Shown here piece by piece: positions 37,212-48,400 of a DNA stretch of 64,000 nt. The DNA comes from Clostridium sp. DL-VIII (GTDB taxonomy: Bacteria; Bacillota; Clostridia; Clostridiales; Clostridiaceae): NCBI RefSeq assembly GCF_000230835.1, contig NZ_CM001240.1:265001-329000 (forward strand). Reading direction: 5' to 3'. Position 1 is the first letter of the stretch; the number at the start of each line of letters is the position of its first letter. Both the position numbers and the translations under genes were made by a program. Under the pieces are notes generated by a model. It was not told the origin of the DNA and searched no databases. It was given only the letters and a program-made list of their open reading frames with translations.

Positions 37212-40200
37212 ATGCCATTAAATAAGAATATAAAAAAAGTTTTAGTTATAGGATCAGGTCCTATAGTCATAGGGCAGGCAGCAGAGTTTGATTACTCAGG
37301 AACTCAAGCATGTGAAGCATTAAAATCAGAAGGTATAGAAGTTGTACTTATAAATTCAAACCCTGCAACAATTATGACAGATAAGGAAGTAGCAGATAAG
37401 GTTTATTTAGAACCATTAACATTAGAATTTGTTGAAAAAGTTATAGCTAAAGAAAGACCAGACAGTTTACTTGCAGGTATGGGTGGCCAAACAGGGCTTA
37501 ATCTTGCAGTAGAATTGCATGATGCTGGTATATTAGAGAAATACGATGTAAAAGTAATCGGAACATCTATTGCATCTATAAAAGAAGGCGAAGATAGAGA
37601 ACTATTCAGAGATATGATGAATAGAATTGGAGAGCCAGTAATAAAGAGTGAGATTGTAACTGAGTTAGAAGCAGGATTAGAATTTGCAGGTAAAATAGGC
37701 TATCCGGTTATAGTAAGGCCAGCTTATACTTTAGGAGGATCTGGTGGTGGTATTGCTGATGATGAAGAAGAGCTTAAAGTTATTCTAGAATCAGGACTTC
37801 AGCTAAGTACAATTGGTCAGGTTTTACTTGAAAAAAGTGTTAAGGGCTGGAAAGAAGTAGAATACGAGGTAATGAGGGATTCCTATGGAAACTGCATCAC
37901 TGTATGTAACATGGAAAATATAGATCCAGTTGGTATACATACAGGAGACAGTATAGTAGTAGCTCCATCACAGACTCTTTCGGATAAAGAATATCAAATG
38001 CTTAGAACTGCATCAATAAATATAATAAATGCTGTTGGAATTGAAGGTGGATGTAATGTACAGTTTTCATTAAATCCAAATAGCTTTGAATATTCAGTTA
38101 TAGAAATAAATCCTAGAGTTTCAAGAAGTTCAGCTCTAGCGTCAAAAGCAACTGGTTATCCTATTGCAAAGCTTGCTGCTAAAATAGCTCTTGGATATGG
38201 ATTAGATGAAATAAAAAATGCTGTAACTCAAAAGACTTATGCATGTTTTGAACCAACACTTGACTATGTTGTTGTTAAAATACCAAAGTGGCCTTTTGAT
38301 AAGTTCTTTGGTGCAGATAGAGAACTTGGAACAAAAATGATGGCAACTGGAGAGATAATGGCGATTGGAGCTAACTTTGAGCAGGCATTTTTAAAGGGAA
38401 TTAGAAGCTTGGAAATAGGAAAATTCTCTTTAGATCATAAGAAATTCAAAGAATTAAGTATGTCAGAGCTTAAGAGAAGAGTAATGGCTCCAGATGACGA
38501 AAGAATCTTTGCTTTAGCAGAAATGCTAAGAAGAGACTATAGAATAGAAAAAATAAATAGAATAACTGGAATAGATATGTTCTTCTTAGAAAAAATTAAA
38601 TGGATTGTTGAAGAAGAGCAAAGATTAAAATTGAGTAAAATAGAGGATTTAGACAAAGAATGGTTATACCATTTAAAGAAAAAAGGATTTTCAGATAAAG
38701 CTATAGCTGATATGTTAAAGGTTAGTCCTGATGACGTATATAGGTTAAGAGATATTTGGAATATAAAACCTTCATATAAAATGGTTGATACTTGTGGTGG
38801 AGAATTTGAAGCATTATCTCCATATTATTATTCAACTTATGAGCAATATGATGAAGTTGAAGTATCAAATAATAAGAAAGTAATAGTTATAGGTTCAGGT
38901 CCAATAAGAATTGGTCAAGGGATTGAATTTGATTATGCTTCAGTACATTGTGTAAAAGCGTTAAAGAAGCTTGGAATTGAGACTATAATAGTTAATAATA
39001 ATCCAGAAACAGTAAGTACAGACTTCGACGTATCGGATAAATTATACTTTGAACCATTAACAGAAGAAGATGTTTTAAACATAATAGAGAAAGAAAAACC
39101 AGATGGAGTAATACTTCAATTTGGTGGGCAAACAGCTATAAAGCTTGCTAATTTTCTAAAAGAACAAAATATAGTAACTCTTGGAACTACAGCAGATCAA
39201 ATAGATATGGCAGAAGACAGAGAGAAATTTGATGAGTTATTAGAAAGATTAGGAATAGCAAGACCAAAAGGTAAAGGAATATGGTCACTTAAAGAAGGCC
39301 TAGAAGAAGCTAGTAGATTAGGATTCCCAGTATTAGTTAGACCTTCATATGTAATAGGTGGTCAGGGAATGGAAATAACTCATGATGAAGATGAATTAAC
39401 ATACTATTTAGAAAATGCATTTGCTAAAGATAGTAAGAATCCAATCCTTATAGATAAGTATTTAATGGGAAGAGAAATAGAAGTAGATGCAATATCAGAT
39501 GGTGAACAGATATTAATACCAGGCATTATGGAGCACTTGGAGAGAGCTGGTGTCCACTCTGGAGATAGCGTTACTATGTATCCAAGTCAAAATATTTCTG
39601 ATAATATAAAAGCTGATGTATTAGAATATACTAAAAAATTAGCTTTAGGAATCGGAATTAAAGGAATGATAAATATTCAATTCATAGAATTTGAAGGGAA
39701 ATTATATGTAATTGAGGTTAATCCAAGGGCATCTAGAACAGTGCCTTATATAAGTAAGGTAAGTGGAGTTCCAATAGTAGACTTAGCTACACAGGTAATG
39801 CTTGGAGCTAAATTAAAGGATCTAGGATATGGTGTAGATGTATATAAGGAGCCAGAACTAGTTTCAGTTAAGGTTCCAGTATTCTCAACTCAAAAGTTAC
39901 CTAATGTTGAAGTAAGCTTAGGACCTGAAATGAGATCAACAGGAGAAGTTTTAGGTGTAGGAAGAAATATAAAAGAAGCTTTATATAAAGGCTTTGTAGG
40001 GGCTTATATGTATCCATCAAAAGAAAAAGGAAAGATTCTAGCAACAATTAATAAACATGATAAACCAGAATTTTTACCTATAGCAAAGGATCTAGCAGCA
40101 GTAGGATATAAGTTTATTGCAACAACAGGAACTTGTGAACTACTTAGAGAAGCTGGAATAGAAGTAGAAGAGATTAGAAAGATTGATGAAGAAGAACCAA

Positions 40201-40421
40201 ACATACTAGATATAGTTAAGAATAGGGAAGTTGATTTAGTTGTTAATACTCCAACTAAAGGAAATGATTCAAATAGAGATGGTTTCCTAATAAGAAGAGC
40301 AGCTGTTGAAAGAAATCTAGGTGTAATTACTGCATTGGATACATTAAGAGCAATAGCTGATGTAGAACTTGAAAAGTTTGATCAAAAAAATGATTTAGAA
40401 GTATTTAATATAGCAAAATAA
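37212..40421 (+). CDS. carB: Carbamoyl-phosphate synthase large subunit
   Basis: A 1069-aa protein of full family length with two homologous ATP-grasp halves. The first half starts with [23 protein letters not shown] (residue 6); the second repeats [22 protein letters not shown] (about residue 556). Each half has its ATP-grasp and metal-binding EINPR/EVNPR motifs. The last 130 residues are the MGS-like allosteric domain ([15 protein letters not shown]). It makes carbamoyl phosphate for arginine and pyrimidines. It follows carA by 14 bp with AGGAGGGG as ribosome site. Confidence 0.97.
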   Translation: MPLNKNIKKVLVIGSGPIVIGQAAEFDYSGTQACEALKSEGIEVVLINSNPATIMTDKEVADKVYLEPLTLEFVEKVIAKERPDSLLAGMGGQTGLNLAVELHDAGILEKYDVKVIGTSIASIKEGEDRELFRDMMNRIGEPVIKSEIVTELEAGLEFAGKIGYPVIVRPAYTLGGSGGGIADDEEELKVILESGLQLSTIGQVLLEKSVKGWKEVEYEVMRDSYGNCITVCNMENIDPVGIHTGDSIVVAPSQTLSDKEYQMLRTASINIINAVGIEGGCNVQFSLNPNSFEYSVIEINPRVSRSSALASKATGYPIAKLAAKIALGYGLDEIKNAVTQKTYACFEPTLDYVVVKIPKWPFDKFFGADRELGTKMMATGEIMAIGANFEQAFLKGIRSLEIGKFSLDHKKFKELSMSELKRRVMAPDDERIFALAEMLRRDYRIEKINRITGIDMFFLEKIKWIVEEEQRLKLSKIEDLDKEWLYHLKKKGFSDKAIADMLKVSPDDVYRLRDIWNIKPSYKMVDTCGGEFEALSPYYYSTYEQYDEVEVSNNKKVIVIGSGPIRIGQGIEFDYASVHCVKALKKLGIETIIVNNNPETVSTDFDVSDKLYFEPLTEEDVLNIIEKEKPDGVILQFGGQTAIKLANFLKEQNIVTLGTTADQIDMAEDREKFDELLERLGIARPKGKGIWSLKEGLEEASRLGFPVLVRPSYVIGGQGMEITHDEDELTYYLENAFAKDSKNPILIDKYLMGREIEVDAISDGEQILIPGIMEHLERAGVHSGDSVTMYPSQNISDNIKADVLEYTKKLALGIGIKGMINIQFIEFEGKLYVIEVNPRASRTVPYISKVSGVPIVDLATQVMLGAKLKDLGYGVDVYKEPELVSVKVPVFSTQKLPNVEVSLGPEMRSTGEVLGVGRNIKEALYKGFVGAYMYPSKEKGKILATINKHDKPEFLPIAKDLAAVGYKFIATTGTCELLREAGIEVEEIRKIDEEEPNILDIVKNREVDLVVNTPTKGNDSNRDGFLIRRAAVERNLGVITALDTLRAIADVELEKFDQKNDLEVFNIAK

Positions 40422-40457
40422 AAATAAGTAACGTATAAAATTAATCATATATAACGT

Positions 40458-40497
40458 TTGAAAAGGCTGGGATATTAATATATACCAGCCTTTTCAA
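40458..40497 (+). terminator. Terminator of carAB
   Basis: TTGAAAAGGCTGG pairs perfectly with CCAGCCTTTTCAA. The T run is within the stem. Confidence 0.85.
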
Positions 40498-40713
40498 TGC
40501 CCAGAAAAGTATAAGATTTTTGAATTTTGAAAGTCGGATATATTTATGGTTACAGAAATTACCTTCTAAAAACGCGAATAGGAGAAAGCATTGGGTAGAC
40601 AATTTATTCTAAAAATAAGTGTGGAATTAAGTTATAGTTATATAAAATTTATTCTTATGTATGAAATCTAACTTTTTATTTTAATTTGAAAAAATTATTG
40701 ATAAAATGAAATA

Positions 40714-40763
40714 TTGACAAGTGAACATATGTTCTGTATAATACAATTAATGAACATATGTTT
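40714..40763 (+). promoter_or_regulatory. SOS promoter with two LexA boxes
   Basis: TTGACA (40714-40719), a 17-bp spacer and TATAAT (40737-40742) form a perfect promoter. The spacer holds GAACATATGTTC (40723-40734), an exact match to the Gram-positive LexA box GAAC-RNRY-GTTC. A second copy GAACATATGTTT (40752-40763) lies just after the expected start point. LexA bound at both would block initiation, so strong induction by DNA damage is expected. Confidence 0.88.
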
Positions 40764-40781
40764 GCTAAGGAGATGTGTACT

Positions 40782-41018
40782 ATGAAAGAAGAGGGAAATT
40801 TTTTTGTTAAATTGCATTGTAAAAACATTGATAATATTAGGAGTTTAATAATAGATCGACAAGGAAACTATATGAGCAAACAGGAAAAATACATAATGTG
40901 TGCAGGAAAATATGATAAAAATGGGTGGACATTAGTATTTAGAACTAAAAGTTTTGAGGAAGCTGAAGAATTAGCAAGTTTAAATCCATTTGCATACAGA
41001 AAAAAAAGAATAAACTAA
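40782..41018 (+). CDS. SOS-regulated small protein of unknown function
   Basis: A 78-aa protein, starting at ATG 40782 with AAGGAG nine bases upstream. Two earlier in-frame ATGs (40758, 40773) lie in the LexA box or against the ribosome site. I do not recognise the family. It is hydrophilic, with two Cys, a segment CAGKYDKNGWTLVFRTKSFEEAEELASLNPF and a basic end RKKRIN. No signal peptide or membrane helix is seen. Control by two LexA boxes points to a DNA-damage role such as checkpoint, repair or prophage-type function, all of which are inference. Confidence 0.75.
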   Translation: MKEEGNFFVKLHCKNIDNIRSLIIDRQGNYMSKQEKYIMCAGKYDKNGWTLVFRTKSFEEAEELASLNPFAYRKKRIN

Positions 41019-41093
41019 TATTAAATACATTTGATTGTATAAGAATATTAATCTTATTACATCAAATAAGTAAAAAACATACTAGAGATTAAT

Positions 41094-42203
41094 TCATATT
41101 TCGTATTGTATATTCGAAATAACAATTGAAAGATTTTCGATTAGATTAATTTTAGAGCCAATTTTATTTGGACGCTTACTTTTAAGAATTTTAACCATAG
41201 GCCTTAATGGATAGTTTGGAAAAGTTTCTTCAACTACTCCTATATCCCCGTTACTAAGACTTACAATTGTTCCTTGAGGGAAGGTTATAATAATCTTACA
41301 AAATGTACTAATCATATCATAATCAAATAGTGTACCTGAGTTAGACATTAAATATTCCAAGGCATCGTTTGGACACATAGCTCTTTTATAAGGTCTATCA
41401 GAAGTTAATGCATCATAAACATCAGCAATGCTTACGATTCTGGCTAAAGGGCTAATTTTTTTGCCTAAAATTCTATTAGGATAACCCAATCCGTCAAACC
41501 TTTCATGATGCTGTGAAACTATTAACTTAATATGAGCACTTAAATTTGAGAATTTCCCTAAGAAGTCATATCCGTACTTTGGATGTCTTTTTATTATTTC
41601 ATACTCCTCAAGAGTCAGTTTGCCAGGTTTTTGCAGGATTTCTTTTGGGATAAATATTTTTCCTATATCATGAATTAATGCTCCAATACAAAGGTGAATT
41701 AAGCTCCTTTTAGAAAGATTAAGGCCAATACCAAGTATAAGTGATATTACAGCAACATTAACTGAATGAGAATAGGTGTAATTATCCATACTTTTTATAT
41801 CAACCAATGAAAATAGAACATTTTTATTAGCTAAAACATTATCTAACAGTTCTTCTGCAATTCTATTAATTGAATTAAAATATCTTTTTTCTTGTTTAGT
41901 ATAGTCAGCAATGTTACGCTTTTCAAAAGTATGTGTAGAAGCTATTCGTTCTATATCAGAAAAAGTTTCTTTAATTACAGATATGGCTTTTTGACGTAAT
42001 TCTGGTTTTATTACTTCTTCTATTTCAGAATAGCTATAATCATCAATTATATATAAAGAAAATATTTTGTATTCTCTGATCTTTTTAAGTCTAGCATTAG
42101 TCAACATTAGCCCAGCTCGAAGCAGGCATTTCCCATTAGAAGTATATATATTTTGACCTAATAACGAATTTTCTCTAATACATTCAATTGGAACTAATCG
42201 CAT
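41094..42203 (-). CDS. HD-GYP domain protein, probable c-di-GMP phosphodiesterase
   Basis: About 369 aa from ATG 42203, which has GAGG nine bases upstream; a GTG five codons earlier is in frame. The N-terminal 120 residues are an unnamed domain often found before HD-GYP (NSLLGQNIYTSNGKCLLRAG). The HD-GYP domain has HDIGK, the HHERFDGLGYP signature and IADVYDAL. These residues bind the metal pair that hydrolyses c-di-GMP. A short C-terminal strand domain follows. It is monocistronic and converges with the SOS gene. Confidence 0.9.
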   Translation of the reverse strand: MRLVPIECIRENSLLGQNIYTSNGKCLLRAGLMLTNARLKKIREYKIFSLYIIDDYSYSEIEEVIKPELRQKAISVIKETFSDIERIASTHTFEKRNIADYTKQEKRYFNSINRIAEELLDNVLANKNVLFSLVDIKSMDNYTYSHSVNVAVISLILGIGLNLSKRSLIHLCIGALIHDIGKIFIPKEILQKPGKLTLEEYEIIKRHPKYGYDFLGKFSNLSAHIKLIVSQHHERFDGLGYPNRILGKKISPLARIVSIADVYDALTSDRPYKRAMCPNDALEYLMSNSGTLFDYDMISTFCKIIITFPQGTIVSLSNGDIGVVEETFPNYPLRPMVKILKSKRPNKIGSKINLIENLSIVISNIQYEI

Positions 42204-42463
42204 AATCATATACCTCACAACATTAATAATAATTATTATATCATAAATTAAATGTAATATTATACCTCAATATGAAAAATATTAAAAGAAAAAGATAGAT
42301 ATAAGGTTAAGAATTATTAATCATATCTTGAGTTTACACTAGATTGGAATAGCTAGACATTGAATAAATAAAGTAATAAAATATTTATTATATAAGGCAC
42401 ATTCGATTTATTGATCTAGTTTATTCTATGTGGCGAATTTAAAAAAAATGGAGTGAGGACATT

Positions 42464-43240
42464 TTGAATATTAAAAAAAATAGTGCGATAGGTTTTTTTG
42501 ATTCAGGAGTAGGTGGATTAAGTGTACTGAGAGAAGCTATTTCACTAATGCCAAATGAAAATTATATTTATTTTGGTGACTCAAAAAATGCTCCTTATGG
42601 AACTAAGGAACTAAATGAAGTTAAAAATCTTACTTTAAATGCAGTTAATTTCTTATTAAGTAAGGGAGTTAAAGCAATTGTAGTAGCATGTAATACAGCA
42701 ACTAGCGCTGCAATTGAAGACATTAGAAATAAATATGGAGATATGATTATAATAGGTATAGAACCTGCATTAAAACCAGCTATTAAGCTTAAGAGAAATG
42801 GAAATGTAATAATAATGGCTACACCCATGACTTTAAGAGAGAAAAAATTTAAATTACTAATGGAAAAATATAAAAAAGAAGCTAATATAATATCATTGCC
42901 TTGTGCAGGACTTGTAGAATTTATAGAACAAGGCATATTAGAGGGAGAAGAATTAGAAGATTATTTAAAAGAAAAATTCAATCCTTACCTATTCGATGAT
43001 ATAAGTTCAATTGTCTTAGGATGTACACATTATCCATTTGTAAAAAAGGCGCTATCTAATGTTATTGGAAAAAATATACCACTTATTGATGGCGGTCTTG
43101 GTACTGCGCAGGAGTTGAAAAGAAAATTAATGGAATCAGATTTAGTGAATGATTCTAAAGAAAAAGGAAATATTTTAGTCTATAATTCTATAAATGATAA
43201 TAAAGTTGTAGATTTCTGTTATAATTTAATTAATGCATAA
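42464..43240 (+). CDS. murI: Glutamate racemase
   Basis: A 258-aa enzyme that makes D-glutamate for peptidoglycan. [14 protein letters not shown] (about residue 9), [10 protein letters not shown] (Cys about 74) and GCTHYPF (Cys about 187) carry the catalytic residues. The start codon is TTG at 42464 with GGAGTGAGG upstream; an ATG start is not available nearby. Confidence 0.95.
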   Translation: MNIKKNSAIGFFDSGVGGLSVLREAISLMPNENYIYFGDSKNAPYGTKELNEVKNLTLNAVNFLLSKGVKAIVVACNTATSAAIEDIRNKYGDMIIIGIEPALKPAIKLKRNGNVIIMATPMTLREKKFKLLMEKYKKEANIISLPCAGLVEFIEQGILEGEELEDYLKEKFNPYLFDDISSIVLGCTHYPFVKKALSNVIGKNIPLIDGGLGTAQELKRKLMESDLVNDSKEKGNILVYNSINDNKVVDFCYNLINA

Positions 43241-43412
43241 ATATAAGTATAATTCAGATTTGTAATAAATACATATAAGTATTGAATTTTAATTTATATT
43301 TTAGATAATAATAGTAGACATAATCAAAAAAATAATAAAGTAAATTGTACTTTTTTATTATTTTCTTCGATTTGTCGTAGTAATATTGATTTCGAGAGGA
43401 GAAATTTTTAGC

Positions 43413-43937
43413 ATGAAAAATCCAATTATCACAATGACTATGGAAAACGGTGGGGTTATTAAAGCAGAATTATATCCTGAAATAGCTCCTAATACAGTAA
43501 GTAATTTTGTAGATTTAATCAATAGAGGTTTTTATGATGGATTAATATTTCACAGAGTTATTCCAGGATTTATGATTCAGGGCGGATGCCCAGAAGGAAC
43601 TGGAATGGGAGGCCCGGGATATTCTATAAAGGGTGAATTTACAAGTAATGGATTTAAAAACACATTAAAGCATACTAAAGGTGTATTATCAATGGCTAGA
43701 GCTATGCACCCTGATTCAGCAGGAAGCCAGTTCTTTATTATGGTTGCAGATGCTCCACATTTAGATGGTCAATACGCATCATTTGGTAAAGTTATTGAAG
43801 GCATAGAGGTAGCAGATAAGATTGTTGCACAAAAGACTGATATGGCAGATAGACCTTATGAAGATCAAGTAATAAAAAGTGTTACAGTGGATATGCAAGG
43901 TGAAGAAATTAAAGAACCAGAAATAATTGAAGAATAA
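43413..43937 (+). CDS. Cyclophilin-type peptidyl-prolyl cis-trans isomerase
   Basis: A 174-aa cyclophilin. FHRVIPGFMIQGGCPEGTG (about residue 49) and SAGSQFFIMVADAPHLDGQYASFGKV (about 98-123) are the family signatures, with the catalytic Arg in HRVIPGF. No signal peptide, so cytoplasmic. ATG 43413 is chosen because GAGAGGAG (43394-43401) precedes it; an upstream TTG in frame is less likely. Confidence 0.94.
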   Translation: MKNPIITMTMENGGVIKAELYPEIAPNTVSNFVDLINRGFYDGLIFHRVIPGFMIQGGCPEGTGMGGPGYSIKGEFTSNGFKNTLKHTKGVLSMARAMHPDSAGSQFFIMVADAPHLDGQYASFGKVIEGIEVADKIVAQKTDMADRPYEDQVIKSVTVDMQGEEIKEPEIIEE

Positions 43938-44023
43938 AAGACATTAGTCATATAAAGTTTTTTAGGCACATGAAATAAGATAATAAATCTAGAACTGATA
44001 TGAATATTTTTCAAGGAGGCAAA

Positions 44024-44131
44024 GTGTGTTATTATAGCTGGCCTATTATAATGCTTTACCAATGCAGGATAATGAAAGATATGCTGGTATATGGACTTGT
44101 TATCTTTTTGATTGTGCCTTATGTATATTAA
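44024..44131 (+). CDS. Candidate small membrane protein (35 aa)
   Basis: A GTG at 44024 has an excellent ribosome site AAGGAGG (44013-44019). The frame encodes 35 residues with a hydrophobic C-terminal half (MLVYGLVIFLIVPYVY) long enough to cross a membrane. It stops 36 bp before the DUF3783 gene. No homologue is known to me. It could be a small regulator or toxin-like peptide, or a chance frame with a fortuitous ribosome site. Confidence 0.4.
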   Translation: MCYYSWPIIMLYQCRIMKDMLVYGLVIFLIVPYVY

Positions 44132-44167
44132 TTATAAAGTATAATAACGTAAAAAGAGGTGGTATAA

Positions 44168-44533
44168 ATGGCAATGAAGGATAAGTGCATATTAGCATAT
44201 GGATTAAATGAAGAAGAAATTAAGAAAATCGAAAGTCAAAATATTAAGGTTATAGAGATAAGCAATAATACAGCTTTAATGACCTTAGAACAAATAATCT
44301 GCGGAAATACGGATGAAAATTCTTATGATGAGTTGCCTAAAAATGAGAAAGCACTTATTTTTAACGGATTTAAGGATGAACAATTAAAATATACTATTAG
44401 ATATATTAGAGGATTTATCCAAGGAGGGGTATTAGCTATGTGTACACCTCAAAATTATAGATGGACAGTTAAATATCTTTTAGAGCATTTAATCGAAGAG
44501 AGAGAATGGTATAAGACAAATGGAGGAAAATAA
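44168..44533 (+). CDS. DUF3783 family protein
   Basis: A 121-aa cytoplasmic protein. It matches DUF3783 by LIFNGFKDEQLKYTIRYIR (about residues 63-81) and the C-terminal CTPQNYRWTVKYLLEHLIEEREW. The function is unknown. AAAGAGGTGG precedes the ATG. It lies 60 bp upstream of the HTH gene and may share its transcript. Confidence 0.8.
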   Translation: MAMKDKCILAYGLNEEEIKKIESQNIKVIEISNNTALMTLEQIICGNTDENSYDELPKNEKALIFNGFKDEQLKYTIRYIRGFIQGGVLAMCTPQNYRWTVKYLLEHLIEEREWYKTNGGK

Positions 44534-44593
44534 AGCATATTAATAGTTATTTTCTAAGATATGCTTAAGAATAGCAAGAGGGGAGAAAATAAA

Positions 44594-45262
44594 GTGAGTC
44601 GTGTAGGTGAAAATATAAAGCAGGCTAGAGAAAAGAGTGGCATGACAGTTAAGGCTCTAGCTAAAAAATTAGGTGTGGCCGAAAAATACTTAAATGAAGT
44701 TGAAATGGGAAGAAAAGTTGCGCCTGAATCATTTATAGATAAAGCCGCTAAAGTTTTAAAAGCTGATTTAAATGATATAAGTATGGTTGTTACTGATGAA
44801 GCGTTACAAGAAGAAAAGAAAACATTAAAGGAGCTGCCAAAGAAAAACATAGAAAACTCAGAACTTTGGACAGATGCTTTTTCATCGGTACTTAGAAGTG
44901 TTCCAGTATATGATTATTCATTATCAAATAAAAAAGCTTCTAAAGAAATGCCAGTTCATTCAAATAAGATAGAAAACTACCCACAAGACAAGGTGTTTTA
45001 TCTAGAAGTAGAAGATGATGAAATGAATGGTTTTAGAATGTTAAAAGGAGATATAGCTTTTGCACATAGTGTAAAAGAAGTAAGTAATAATGGCTTTTTC
45101 TTACTTGATTATAAAGGAAAAAGAAAGATAAGACAGGTAAAAGTTTTAGGAAATTCAAAGGTACTTTTAGTAAGTAATGCAGGCGGCTTACTTACTGAAA
45201 CAATGGAATTAAAAGAGATAGATGTAATTGCTAAACTAGAAAGAGTTGAAATCAAATTATAA
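44594..45262 (+). CDS. XRE regulator with inactive-looking S24/LexA-like domain
   Basis: About 222 aa starting at GTG 44594, eight bases after GAGGGGAG; an ATG 33 bp upstream would include that site. The N-terminus is an XRE helix-turn-helix (IKQAREKSGMTVKALAKKLGVAEKYLNEVEMGRK). The C-terminus has the S24 beta fold (FYLEVEDDEMNGFRMLKGDIAFAHS...GFFLLDYKGKRKIRQVKV). The nucleophile position of GDSM is DDEM here, and the usual Lys position appears to be Arg. It probably does not self-cleave and may instead use the fold for dimerisation or ligand sensing. Confidence 0.75.
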   Translation: MSRVGENIKQAREKSGMTVKALAKKLGVAEKYLNEVEMGRKVAPESFIDKAAKVLKADLNDISMVVTDEALQEEKKTLKELPKKNIENSELWTDAFSSVLRSVPVYDYSLSNKKASKEMPVHSNKIENYPQDKVFYLEVEDDEMNGFRMLKGDIAFAHSVKEVSNNGFFLLDYKGKRKIRQVKVLGNSKVLLVSNAGGLLTETMELKEIDVIAKLERVEIKL

Positions 45263-45296
45263 CAAGTATGATTATAATAAAATAATATTATAACAG

Positions 45297-45340
45297 AAAA
45301 GTAGAGGATAATTGTATAGTGCAATAATCCTCTACTTTTG
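45297..45340 (+). terminator. Terminator after the XRE/S24-like gene
   Basis: AAAAGTAGAGGAT pairs perfectly with ATCCTCTACTTTT. T residues lie within the 3' arm. Confidence 0.85.
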
Positions 45341-45403
45341 TTGCATATTAATGCTTATCTGCATAATATGTTTATGTATATATTAATTTAGAGAGTTGTT
45401 GTT

Positions 45404-48400
45404 ATGGCAGAGTTACAAAGGGAAGTGCCTTCAAAAGTAGATGCCTCCATAGGATTATTGACTAATGTACCAAAGGCAATATTAGATGAAATTGGATTTA
45501 AATATCAAAATCAAGGAAATAATTTAGAACTTACAATCTTATATAGAGATACACCAGAACAAACAAGAGTATTTGTTGAAGGGTTAGGTGGTACATTTAC
45601 AGATTTAGGTTTTAACTTTGCAATCGTTAATATTCCAAGAGATAAATTAGATCAATTATCATTAAGTAACACTATTCAATATATAGAATTACCCAAGAGT
45701 TTATATGAGCAAGATGAGGAAAGTAACAGAGTGTCATGTATTCTTGATTTGCCTTCTAACTTTGCTGTTTCAGGAGAAGGAATATTAGTTGGCTTTGTGG
45801 ATTCCGGAATAGATTATACTCATCCAGCATTTATGAATACAGAGGGAACAACCAGAATAGAGTATATTTATGATTTAAGTATTGGAGGAAACATATATAA
45901 TAAACAAACCATAAATGAAGCAATAAAATCTTCTGATCCATTTTCAATAGTCCCATCAAGAGATGATACAGGGCATGGGACTCATGTTGCAGGAATTGCT
46001 TGTGGTGGAGGAAGGATAAATCAAATGTATAAAGGTGTAGCACCTAGTGCATCAATAGCAATGGTCAAGGCATCAAGGGGAGCTGCGGCTTTAAGCTCAC
46101 AAATACTGCAAGGTATTAAGTTCCTAATAGATAGAAGTAAAGAACTTAACTTACCATTAGTAATAAGTCTTAGCTTAAGCACAAATGATGGAGCACATGA
46201 TGGAAGCAGCATATTGGAGCAGTACATTAGAACTATAGAAAATCTTGAAAGAGTATCAATTGTTATTGCAGCAGGAAATGAAGGAGATGCAGGCCACCAT
46301 GTCGGAGGGGAATTAAGTAAAACCCAAAGAGCAATTTTTAATATATCAAGTGATGAAAAGTCAGTTGTTATGAATTTATATAAGCCGATTTTGCCTAATA
46401 TAGCAATAAGTATAATAAATCCTACTGGGCAAAGCAGTGGAAATGTAACTATACAAGAAGGCTATATTCAAGGAGCTATAGGTCGTGATAGATATGATAT
46501 ATATGTAGCAGGACCAAAACCATTTGAATTGAATAGCGAAATAAAGGTAATTCTTTCTGCTAGATCTGATTTTCTTGCGGAAGGAGTATGGACATTAGAA
46601 ATAAATGTTTTAAATGAATATTTGGGAATATACTCAATATGGCTTCCAGTTCTTGAAGGTCTTAATCCAAAAACAAGATTTTTAGAGCCTAATCAATATA
46701 ATACTTTGGGAATACCAGCGACAGTAGACAACATAATAGCTGTTGGAAGTTATAATTATAGAACTAACAACTTATCGTCATTTAGTGGCAGAGGAGCACA
46801 AAATCAAGGAAATCTAGTGAGGCCAGATTTAGCTGCACCTGGAGAAGGCATACTTGGTCCAGTACCAGGTGGAGGGTATGATACTAAGACAGGTACATCA
46901 ATGGCAGCACCACAGGTAGCAGGAATATGTGCACTTATGATGCAATGGGGGATAGTTAAAGGAAATGATCCATATTTGTTTGGCCAAAGATTAAAATATT
47001 ACTTATTAAGAGGAGCTAAGCGAAGGCGTACAGATGTGACATATCCTAATCCATTATGGGGATATGGAGAAGTATGTGCATTAAATAGCTTTAACTCACT
47101 TCAGTCTGACTTAAGTGGAATTTTAACTAGAAAAAACACAAATCAAAGGAATATGTTGGTAATAAATACTATAACTGATAAATATAATATTCTGAGAAAA
47201 AATATAAAGAGGAAAGTTATGGAGAATACAAGTAGTGGAAATGCTATGCAAAACACTGGTATGTTAAAGATTCAATGTTTCAGAGGAGAAGATTACATTC
47301 CAATTGATAATGCTAAAATAACTGTAAGGGGAACATCAGTTTCAGAAAATGCTAAAGCTATTGAGTTAGTTACAGATTCAGTTGGACTAACTCAAGTAAT
47401 AGATTTAGCAGCACCACCCTTAGAATACTCCCTAAATGAAAATAGTAATCAGATACCTTATAGTTTATATGATATAACTATTGAAAGAAGCGGTTTTAGA
47501 CCAATAGCGATAAAGGGATGCCAAGTCTTTCCTACACAGGTTGCATATCAGATTTGTAATTTAGAGGCAAGTTCAGGACGTGGAGACATGAGGCAGGAAA
47601 TAATAGATATACAACCGAATACATTAAATGGTAATTATCCGCCTAAGATACCTGAAGAAGTTGATAAGCCAGTACCGCCACCAACTTCAGGGGTTGTATT
47701 ATCACAAGTAGTAGTTCCAGAATATATTATTGTTCATCAAGGAGGGCCCAATGATCCATCAGCACCAAATTATAAAGTACCATTTAAGGATTATATTAAA
47801 AATGTTGCGTCTTGTGAAATATATTCGACTTGGAATAACTCAGCACTTAGAGCAAATATCTTCTGTATTATATCATTTACATTAAATAGAATTTTTACTG
47901 AATGGTATAGAGGTAAAGGTAAGAATTTTGATATCACCAGTTCCACAGCTTATGATCATGCATTTAATTATGGCAGAAATATTTATGATAGTATAAGTCA
48001 GATTGTAGACGAAATTTTTTCTACTTATGTAAGAAGAACTGGAAAGAAACAGCCCCTTTTTACACAATACTGTGATGGAAAGAGTGTTACGTGTCCTCAA
48101 TGGTTAAGTCAATGGGGAAGTCAAGGGTTAGCACAGCAAGGAATGGTTCCATTTGATATATTGAAACATTACTATGGGGACGATATTGAATTAGTTACAG
48201 CTGAAAAAGTATCAGGAAGTCCGCAGTCATATCCAGGGCAAGAGTTAACGATTGGATCATCTGGTCCTGATGTAAGGACAATTCAAGGACAACTAAATAG
48301 AATAGCAAGAAATTATCCTTTAATTCCAAAGCAGGCTGAAGATGGTCAATATACTCAAAAAACAGCAGATGCAGTAAAAACATTTCAACAAATATTTACA

